Of a DNA stretch of 9,681 nucleotides, positions 1-5,510 are shown one piece after another. The stretch comes from Gammaproteobacteria bacterium (lineage in GTDB: Bacteria > Pseudomonadota > Gammaproteobacteria > SZUA-152): the NCBI GenBank assembly GCA_030599435.1, contig JAUVNZ010000041.1:1-9681 (forward strand), given 5' to 3'. Within the stretch, counting starts at the first letter, position 1. Each line of letters begins with the position of its first letter. The translations under genes and the position numbers were made by a program. The notes under the pieces were generated by a model, which saw nothing but the letters and a program-made list of their open reading frames with translations, was not told the DNA's origin and made no database searches.

Positions 1-1
1 A

Positions 2-439
2 CATGAAAAACGGGGTTCTGTTCGCTTTACGCCCGCGTGCATGATTGCTTTGTGCCAATATCGCTGGCCAGGTAACGTCCGAGAACTCTCCAATCTTCTG
101 GAACGGATGGTAATTATGTATCCTTATGGTGTGGTCGATGTTTCTGATTTACCCGCAAAGTTCAAGCCTAGCGGGGATTCCGAAGATCTGTCTGCGATGG
201 ATTTCGATCAACATCTGGCTTCGAACGCAGATTTACAATCTTCACGTTTACCCCGTGATGGCATAGATTTAAAGGAACACATTAGTACAGTTGAATGCTC
301 TCTTATCAAACAGGCGCTTGATGAAGCAGATGGTGTGGTTGCTCATGCTGCAAAACGCCTCAAGATGCGTAGAACGACATTGGTAGAAAAACTGCGAAAA
401 TATGGTCTTCAACGCAGTGAAACCATGACGGGTATTTGA
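2..439 (+). CDS. fleQ: Sigma-54-dependent flagellar regulator FleQ/FlrA, C-terminal part (5' end outside window)
   Basis: Only the last ~145 codons are present; the frame is open from the left edge, so the gene begins outside the window. The protein is a bacterial enhancer-binding protein that activates sigma-54 RNA polymerase, the master activator of flagellar genes in many Gammaproteobacteria. Visible are the end of the AAA+ domain with the family signature WPGNVREL, followed by a stretch typical of FleQ (YPYGVVDVSDLPAKF), a variable linker, and a Fis-type helix-turn-helix near the C terminus (ALDEADGVVAHAAKRL then RRTTLVEKLRKYGL). The RRTTLVEK recognition helix separates FleQ/FlrA from most other NtrC-family regulators. 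The N-terminal REC-like domain and the Walker motifs cannot be checked. A sigma-54 promoter lies about 55 bases downstream in front of fliF, a natural target. FlrA and FleQ are names for the same orthologue group. Confidence 0.9.
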   Translation, partial: HEKRGSVRFTPACMIALCQYRWPGNVRELSNLLERMVIMYPYGVVDVSDLPAKFKPSGDSEDLSAMDFDQHLASNADLQSSRLPRDGIDLKEHISTVECSLIKQALDEADGVVAHAAKRLKMRRTTLVEKLRKYGLQRSETMTGI

Positions 440-446
440 CTCCTTG

Positions 447-463
447 TAGCAGGTCCTCTGCTA
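447..463. promoter_or_regulatory. Short inverted repeat between fleQ and the sigma-54 promoter
   Basis: TAGCAG and CTGCTA form a perfect 6-bp inverted repeat around a 5-base spacer, 8 bases after the fleQ stop codon. No T-run follows, so it is a poor intrinsic terminator. It sits about 60-75 bp upstream of the expected start site of the sigma-54 promoter, a position where enhancer-binding proteins can bind. Either role is inference, and a chance repeat of this size is possible. Confidence 0.25.
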
Positions 464-492
464 AGCTGTTGAAAAATAAGAAAGTCGTAAAT

Positions 493-510
493 TAGGCACG
501 CTATTTGCTA
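493..510 (+). promoter_or_regulatory. Sigma-54 (-24/-12) promoter in front of fliF
   Basis: The sequence reads AGGCACG, four bases, then TTGCT. It matches the consensus TGGCACG-N4-TTGCW at all but the first base. The invariant GG (495-496) and GC (507-508) are separated by exactly 10 bases, as sigma-54 requires. The expected transcription start is about 12 bases past the GC, near 519-521. A FleQ-type activator gene ends 55 bases upstream, which fits sigma-54/FleQ control of fliF and fliG. The predicted start site lies downstream of the ATG at 510, so that codon would not be in the mRNA from this promoter and the real fliF start must be further in. Confidence 0.85.
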
Positions 511-577
511 TGTCTTTTAGCAAAGGTATTTGCATTGCTAGGAAATCATTGCCAAGCAAAGTGATTAGAGGCGTGTT

Positions 578-652
578 ATGTCGCAGTACATTTCATTCAT
601 TATGGTTTGTAGCAAGACAAAAATTATTAGAAGGGGAAGCAGGTTTGAGTAG
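578..652 (+). CDS. Possible 24-codon leader ORF overlapping the fliF start
   Basis: An ATG with AGAGG six bases upstream opens a 24-codon frame that ends in TAG at 650-652, a few bases beyond the proposed TTG start of fliF at 645 and in a different frame. The arrangement would allow translational coupling. The peptide resembles nothing I recognise; in particular it does not look like a fliE remnant. Short frames like this arise by chance, so this is a weak call. Confidence 0.2.
   Translation: MSQYISFIMVCSKTKIIRRGSRFE
631..637 (+). promoter_or_regulatory. Ribosome binding site deciding the fliF start (TTG 645)
   Basis: The purine run AAGGGGA lies seven bases before the in-frame TTG at 645. 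It is the best Shine-Dalgarno match between the predicted transcript start (about 520) and the first membrane helix of FliF. The ATG at 510 lies inside the sigma-54 promoter. Another in-frame candidate is TTG 549, with AGGA five bases upstream, which would add 32 residues. Confidence 0.55.
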
Positions 653-1781
653 CACAAATGCATTACGACAAATTGGTTTGATGGTAGGGCTTATAGCTAG
701 TGTTGCGATTGGAGCCGCGATTGTTTTGTGGTTATGGATACCCGGTAGTGAGGATTATTTTGGCGACAATATTGGTGATTACAGTGCAGCCTATAGCGCC
801 ACCGAATTACAAACTGAGCGTTCTCAGTATGCAATACAGCCAAGGCATACGGAAAATAATAACAGACTGATTCTATTAGGTAGTGACAATGATAGTAATG
901 GAAAACTGCTAACCCTTTCAGGCGCTCAGTTAGAATATACACAGAAACTTGAGGCTAGTTATACACAACGAATTGAACGGTTGCTAGAACCATTATTGGG
1001 AGCTGATGCTATTAGGGCACAGGTTACCGCAGATATTGATTTCACGGCACGGGAACAAACACTGGAAAAATATAATCCAGATACTCTGGTTTTACGAAAT
1101 AAAGAGTCTGAAGAAATTGTAAAAGATCATGAAGATGGTGAAAACCCAGGTGTATTAAATAAACGACGCCGAGAAGTAAAAAACTACGAAATAGATAAAA
1201 CGATAAATCATACCCGGTCAGCGATTGGTCGCATTGATAAGCTATCAATTGCGGTTATTGTTGACGACAAGTTATCTAAGGGCGTTAAAGGGAACACGAT
1301 CCGCACTCCTCATACCGAAGATGAGCTGAAAAAAATTGCTGACTTTGTAAAAAAGGCGGTTGGTTTTAATGCAAAACGTGGAGATATAGTGAATGTAATA
1401 GGCGCTAGCTTTAAAACACATCGATTTTCGAATCGCCAATTACAAAACCACGTTTCAACAACACCAACCTGGGGCCAGGTTTGGATGAAAGATCTGTTTA
1501 ATAAAACTCTGGGTACATTGTTAGTACTTCTATTAATTTTTGCAGTTATTAGGCCAGCCACCAAGTCGCTTATTAGTTTGCCAGCAAGTATGGCTGAAAA
1601 TGGAGCACAATTTAATTCGAGATCAGACGCCACAAGAACAAATTCTGGTGGTGGTTTGTCTGAAAGAAATGGTATTGGGGACTATGAACGGAACATGGAT
1701 ACAGCTGTTAGAGTTGTAGAGAAAGATCCAAAACTTGTGGCTCAGATAATGAAAAATTGGGTGTCAGCCGATGGTACATAG
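645..1781 (+). CDS. fliF: FliF-like MS-ring protein lacking most of RBM1 and all of RBM2
   Basis: From TTG 645 the product is 378 residues, against about 550-600 for normal FliF, the inner-membrane MS-ring protein of the flagellum. Order of parts: first membrane helix (~11-31, in the FliF-typical context LRQIGLMVGL), a remnant of the start of RBM1 (~36-75), RBM3 (~84-258, with NPDTLVLR-like and NYEIDKTINHT segments typical of FliF), second membrane helix (~288-304), and a C-terminal FliG-binding segment (~347-375, ending VAQIMKNWVSADG). By my recollection of full-length FliF, about 150 residues are missing between ~75 and ~85, covering most of RBM1 and all of RBM2, and the collar insertion in RBM3 is shortened to ~25-30 residues. 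The frame is uninterrupted, so this is a domain loss, not a broken gene. An ATG at 510 in the same frame would give 423 residues but lies within the sigma-54 promoter. The gene overlaps fliG by 11 bases. Confidence 0.85.
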   Translation: MSSTNALRQIGLMVGLIASVAIGAAIVLWLWIPGSEDYFGDNIGDYSAAYSATELQTERSQYAIQPRHTENNNRLILLGSDNDSNGKLLTLSGAQLEYTQKLEASYTQRIERLLEPLLGADAIRAQVTADIDFTAREQTLEKYNPDTLVLRNKESEEIVKDHEDGENPGVLNKRRREVKNYEIDKTINHTRSAIGRIDKLSIAVIVDDKLSKGVKGNTIRTPHTEDELKKIADFVKKAVGFNAKRGDIVNVIGASFKTHRFSNRQLQNHVSTTPTWGQVWMKDLFNKTLGTLLVLLLIFAVIRPATKSLISLPASMAENGAQFNSRSDATRTNSGGGLSERNGIGDYERNMDTAVRVVEKDPKLVAQIMKNWVSADGT

Positions 1782-2775
1782 TGGAACTCGGGGCGTTGAG
1801 CGCGCTGCTATTTTATTGATGGCCATTGGGGAGCAAGCAGCCTCAGAGGTTATGAAACATATGGCCCCCAGAGAGGTGAAAAAAGTTGGTGCAGCTATGG
1901 CAGATCTTGAAAATATCTCTCGCCAACAGGTTGTGAACGTTTTAAACGAATTTTGCGAAACCATGCAAAATGAAACGGGTTTTGGTCTTGGTAATGATAT
2001 ATATCTTCGCAATGTGCTAACAAAAGCCCTGGGAGATGAGCATGCAGAAGATGTGATTGATCGAATATTACAGGGAAGCAACAATAAAGGACTGGAAACA
2101 CTTAGATGGATGGATTCTCGTAGTGTTTCAGAAATCATTAGTGAGGAACACCCACAAATTGTAGCAATTGTGTTGTCCTACCTGGAACCTGAACACTCAG
2201 CTGAAGTTTTAACTTTTTTCCCCGAAAATGTTCGCGCTGATGTGCTTATGCGAATTGCAACACTTGATGGTATTCAGCCAGATGCGCTTAACGAGCTTAA
2301 TGATATTCTTGAGGTACAGTTATCTAGCAGAAACAAGATAAAAACAACTTCAGTTGGTGGTGTAAAAGTAGCAGCAAAAATACTTAACAGTATTGATAAT
2401 TCAATGGAAAGTGAAATATTGGATGATATAAATGAGTCAGATGCCGAACTTGGGCAACAAATCCAGGATATGATGTTTATTTTTGATGATTTGATGACTG
2501 TTGCAGATAGAGATATTCAAACAATATTACGTGAGATATCTTCAGAATCACTTGTGCTTTCATTAAAAGCAGCTGATGAGGTATTAAAAGATAAAATTAC
2601 AAAAAATATGTCTAAACGTGCTGCAATGATTCTAAATGAAGATATAGAGGCAAGAGGTCCAGTTCGACTAAGCGTAGTGACTGATGCTCAAAAAGAGATA
2701 ATAACTGTTATTCGTCGTCTTGCTCTGGCCGGTGATATATCGATAGGTGATTCCTCAAGAGAAGAATACATATAA
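1771..2775 (+). CDS. fliG: Flagellar motor switch protein FliG
   Basis: The 334-residue product has the normal length of FliG, the C-ring protein that binds the FliF tail on the cytoplasmic face and receives torque from the stators. The N-terminal FliF-binding domain begins at ERAAILLMAIG (~10-20). The middle domain carries the EHPQ motif (126-129) for FliM contact. The GG hinge is near 197 and the MFxF motif is at 235-238. Residues aligning with the E. coli torque residues K264, R281, D288, D289 and R297 are K266, R283, E290, D291 and R299: all keep their charge, with one Asp-to-Glu swap. The ATG at 1771 overlaps the end of fliF by 11 bases, indicating translational coupling and joint control by the upstream sigma-54 promoter. 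There is no clear Shine-Dalgarno. No fliH, fliI or fliJ follows: the next gene is on the other strand. The 83 bases after the stop are AT-rich and hold no convincing terminator. Confidence 0.95.
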   Translation: MVHSGTRGVERAAILLMAIGEQAASEVMKHMAPREVKKVGAAMADLENISRQQVVNVLNEFCETMQNETGFGLGNDIYLRNVLTKALGDEHAEDVIDRILQGSNNKGLETLRWMDSRSVSEIISEEHPQIVAIVLSYLEPEHSAEVLTFFPENVRADVLMRIATLDGIQPDALNELNDILEVQLSSRNKIKTTSVGGVKVAAKILNSIDNSMESEILDDINESDAELGQQIQDMMFIFDDLMTVADRDIQTILREISSESLVLSLKAADEVLKDKITKNMSKRAAMILNEDIEARGPVRLSVVTDAQKEIITVIRRLALAGDISIGDSSREEYI

Positions 2776-2858
2776 TATTACCTGTTGTGCATAAATTCTT
2801 TATTCTAAAACTAATCGCTTTAGCCTAATCTATTTATCTAAGGTAATTAATTCGACTG

Positions 2859-3494
2859 TTAAGTATTATCCAAAAGCATACTCGCATTATTAATTATACT
2901 CCTCCGTTGCGTGATAAGTTGCCACCTAGTACCCCCACATTGACGCCACAGGACAACTGCACGAATAGCAGAAAGAAGAAGCGCCCTAATTTTGTTAGCA
3001 TTGACAGGGTTTGAAATGTATACATGCTCACCCTGGACCATAATTCGAGGGGGCAATGTACTGATCGTTTTTGAATACAGGTCAGCTAGATTAGCAATGA
3101 CGTTTTCATGAGTGACCGTAAAGTGTTCCGCCTGGTTTTTTGCTAGTTCAATGCCGGAGCTTATTTCGTTGAGCATAACCTGATTTTTATTTAGTTTTTT
3201 TTCAAGAACAATAGCACCAATGGCGTATTTGGTGACATGCATATCTTTTTGAACCTTAATTTCTGCAGAATTACCGCCAAGCTGGCTAATCAAGGTATTT
3301 AATCCTATTTTAAGATTTTCCACACCTTCAAACACATCTACAGGTTTGTCTACATCGATGTAAAAAATACTCTTGATGCATGTTTCAAAAGACTTTTCAT
3401 CCAGGGCGCCAGTTTTAGCGACTTGTTGAACAAGTGCAGCCGCTTGATAGATTCCAGCAATTGCTATCGTTCGGTCAGTTATAGAATAAGACAT
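2859..3494 (-). CDS. hflD: High frequency lysogenization protein HflD homologue
   Basis: The 211-residue product matches HflD (YcfC), a peripheral inner-membrane protein of about 213 residues in E. coli. There it was found through its effect on phage lambda CII stability; its normal cellular role is not well settled. The best evidence is the C-terminal block PPRIMVQGEHVYISNP followed by KIRALLLSAIRAVVLWRQCGG, which follows the E. coli block GPRIQVTG...[23 protein letters not shown] closely, and the N-terminal ITDRTIAIAGIYQAAALVQQVA. It lies 38 bases downstream of mnmA on the same strand, the usual operon arrangement. No strong Shine-Dalgarno is seen, suggesting reliance on mnmA read-through. 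In E. coli purB follows; here the gene instead faces fliG convergently. Confidence 0.93.
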   Translation of the reverse strand: MSYSITDRTIAIAGIYQAAALVQQVAKTGALDEKSFETCIKSIFYIDVDKPVDVFEGVENLKIGLNTLISQLGGNSAEIKVQKDMHVTKYAIGAIVLEKKLNKNQVMLNEISSGIELAKNQAEHFTVTHENVIANLADLYSKTISTLPPRIMVQGEHVYISNPVNANKIRALLLSAIRAVVLWRQCGGTRWQLITQRRSIINNASMLLDNT

Positions 3495-3532
3495 GTTATA
3501 AAAATCGGTTCTTTATTGTGCCAGTTTGTTAG

Positions 3533-4642
3533 TTAATTTATAACACCACCACCAAGACATTCTTCATTATGGTAGAAAACAACGGATTGGCCTGGAGTGA
3601 TTGCACGTTGAGGTTGATCAAATACCACTTCACAATAATCATCATCAAGTTGTGAAATAGTACAGGCTTGTTCCTGTTGTCTATAGCGTGTTTTCGCCAT
3701 ACATTGAAATGGTAAATTATTAGGGCGATCAGCGATCCAGTTTAGCTGGGTAGCAGTCAGTTTACTCTTGAATAACATAGGGTGATCATGCCCCTGAGCA
3801 ACGAGCAATATATTATTTTTAAGATCTTTCCCTATTACATACCAGGCATCGCCGCTTCCATCAGTTGATCCACCAATCCCAAGTCCCTGTCTCTGCCCAA
3901 GGGTGTAGAACATTAATCCGTCATGTTGGCCTATTATTTTACCTTCAGGTGTTCGCATTTCACCTGGTTGTGATGGAAGGTAACGATTGAGAAATTCTTT
4001 GAATTTTCTCTCGCCAATAAAACATATGCCAGTACTGTCTTTTTTAGCGTAATTAGAAAATCCTGCCTTTTCTGCTATTTGGCGAACTTCTGGTTTAGTC
4101 AGGTCACCTAAAGGAAACCAGGATTTTGATAACTGTTGTTGGTTAAGTGCATACAAAAAATATGTTTGATCTTTGTTGGTATCCTTAGCTTTAAGGAGTC
4201 TGTAGAAACCCTTTGAATGTTTAATCCGTGCGTAATGTCCAGTTGCAATATGACTGGCACCAATTTTCAAGGCATGATCAAGGAAAGTCTTAAATTTTAT
4301 TTCCTTATTACACATGACATCTGGATTCGGTGTCCGACCAAGCCTGTATTCTTCAAGGAAGTAACTAAATACTTTATCCCAGTATTCTGTGGAAAAGTTA
4401 CGGGTGTGTAATGGAATATTGAGTTTGTCACAAATATTCGATGAGTCTTTTAGATCTTCAGCGGCACTGCAGTATTCTTTTTCATCATCTTCTTCCCAGT
4501 TTTTCATGAATAGCGCCTGCACATCATAACCCTGCTGTTGAAGGAGATATGCTGCAACAGAAGAATCAACTCCGCCAGAAAGTCCCACAATAACGTGTTT
4601 TTCGTTGTTAGGAATAGGAATGGATGGTTTGGACTGAGGCAT
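3533..4642 (-). CDS. mnmA: tRNA-specific 2-thiouridylase MnmA
   Basis: MnmA is a cytoplasmic ATP-dependent enzyme that thiolates U34 at the wobble position of tRNA-Lys, -Glu and -Gln, using sulfur passed on by the IscS/Tus relay. From ATG 4642 the product has 369 residues, the usual size. The PP-loop ATP-binding motif SGGVDSS is at residues 22-28. The two catalytic cysteines are present: C111 in [12 protein letters not shown] (C102 in E. coli) and C207 in [12 protein letters not shown] (C199 in E. coli). The C-terminal region has [11 protein letters not shown]. An in-frame TTG at 4657 would add five residues; neither start has a clear Shine-Dalgarno, and I prefer the ATG. The gene sits between rluE and hflD. 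E. coli has nudJ between rluE and mnmA, but only about 70-90 bases separate the two genes here. Confidence 0.96.
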   Translation of the reverse strand: MPQSKPSIPIPNNEKHVIVGLSGGVDSSVAAYLLQQQGYDVQALFMKNWEEDDEKEYCSAAEDLKDSSNICDKLNIPLHTRNFSTEYWDKVFSYFLEEYRLGRTPNPDVMCNKEIKFKTFLDHALKIGASHIATGHYARIKHSKGFYRLLKAKDTNKDQTYFLYALNQQQLSKSWFPLGDLTKPEVRQIAEKAGFSNYAKKDSTGICFIGERKFKEFLNRYLPSQPGEMRTPEGKIIGQHDGLMFYTLGQRQGLGIGGSTDGSGDAWYVIGKDLKNNILLVAQGHDHPMLFKSKLTATQLNWIADRPNNLPFQCMAKTRYRQQEQACTISQLDDDYCEVVFDQPQRAITPGQSVVFYHNEECLGGGVIN

Positions 4643-4729
4643 AAAATATTTAGTCAATTAATGGATAGAAAATGGCTGGATGCACTTAGCGTTTATTATC
4701 GCCACACACATGGGTCCTTTAATAATAAT

Positions 4730-5365
4730 TTATTTCCCCTGATTTCCTCGGCGGCGTACCGATTTATGTTTTGAATGGGGGCGTTGTCCCAGGGAACCTC
4801 TCGTGCGGTTGTTTATTGTACGCCAATTATCGGGTATTTGTGTTTCAAGCCATTGGCCTGGTGCTAATGTATCAAGTGACCATGGCCCTACATTGGATCG
4901 CACCAATCGTAGTGTCGGGTGGCCAATAGCTGCGGTCATACGCCGCACCTGCCGATTTCGACCTTCCTGAATTGTAAACTCAAGCCAGCTAGTGGGGATA
5001 TTGGCACGGTACCTGATTGGAGGATTTCGGGGCCAAAGTTCCGGCTCAGGGATCATGTGAGCTTTAGCAGGTGCTGTTTTACCGTCTTTTAGTTGGATAC
5101 CATCACACAGCTTTTTGATTGCTTGATTATTCGGTATCCCTTCCACTTGCACCCAATAGGTTTTAGTCATTTTGTGGGACGGGTGGCTTATTTGATGTTG
5201 CAAATTGCCATCATCAGTTAGTAGGACCAGTCCCTCACTATCTCTATCCAGTCGTCCAGCAGGGTAGACCCCTTTGATATCAACAAAATCGGCCAATGTA
5301 CGGCGGTTTTCGCTGTCAGAAAACTGGCATAAAACGTTGAATGGCTTGTTAAAAAGTAGAAGCAT
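4730..5365 (-). CDS. rluE: 23S rRNA pseudouridine synthase E (RluE)
   Basis: RluE converts U2457 of 23S rRNA to pseudouridine. The 211-residue protein carries the RsuA/RluE-family active-site motif GRLDRDSEGL, with the catalytic aspartate at D40, and the RluE-typical blocks KTYWVQVEGIP, LWPRNPPIRYR, IPTSWLEFTIQEGRNRQVRRMT and HPTLRLVRSNVG (each shown in part). The start LLLFNKPFNVLCQF corresponds to VILFNKPYDVLPQF in E. coli RluE, which has an additional ~40-residue basic N-terminal extension absent here. Instead this protein has a basic, Arg/Lys-rich C-terminal tail of about 27 residues (from ~185) that could help RNA binding (inference). It is the first gene of the leftward group with mnmA and hflD. 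Confidence 0.94.
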   Translation of the reverse strand: MLLLFNKPFNVLCQFSDSENRRTLADFVDIKGVYPAGRLDRDSEGLVLLTDDGNLQHQISHPSHKMTKTYWVQVEGIPNNQAIKKLCDGIQLKDGKTAPAKAHMIPEPELWPRNPPIRYRANIPTSWLEFTIQEGRNRQVRRMTAAIGHPTLRLVRSNVGPWSLDTLAPGQWLETQIPDNWRTINNRTRGSLGQRPHSKHKSVRRRGNQGK

Positions 5366-5510
5366 CTGGTTGACATTTGTACAGAATTATCAATAAAGTG
5401 ATAGTTCCTATGGCTGGCATACCTGTTTTTAACCACCGGTTGAAATAAACGGGTCAAGTATAACTGATTTATAACCTGTCCATAATATGATTACTGCGTA
5501 ACTTATTGAT
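5366..5510. promoter_or_regulatory. Divergent intergenic region between rluE and the GGDEF-EAL gene
   Basis: These 145 bases separate two diverging genes and must hold promoters for both if they are transcribed from here. A TTGACA hexamer stands at 5370-5375 on the + strand but has no good -10 at 16-18 bases. A CATAAT at about 5481 could be a -10 for the GGDEF-EAL gene but lacks a good -35. On the - strand TTGACC is followed only by weak -10 candidates. A short inverted repeat (TATCA, six bases, TGATA) lies near 5388-5403. I cannot assign either promoter firmly. Confidence 0.35.

Noticed and set aside
510..644. N-terminal extension of FliF from the ATG at 510
   Set aside because: The ATG lies inside a near-consensus sigma-54 promoter, upstream of the expected transcript start, and the 45 extra residues do not resemble a FliF N terminus.
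645..1781. FliF as a pseudogene
   Set aside because: There are no internal stops or frameshifts, the domain junction is clean, the 11-base overlap with fliG is preserved and a strong promoter is present. Domain loss with maintained coding fits better.
2776..2858. Terminator between convergent fliG and hflD (CTAAA...TTTAG, and ATTACCT...AGGTAAT 57 bases apart)
   Set aside because: The stems are 5-7 bp of mostly A-T pairs without a GC-rich stem and T-run. They are likely chance in AT-rich DNA.
3509..3525. CTGGCAC on the - strand between mnmA and hflD as a sigma-54 -24 element
   Set aside because: The bases 10 positions downstream of GG are AA, not the required GC, so the -12 element is missing.
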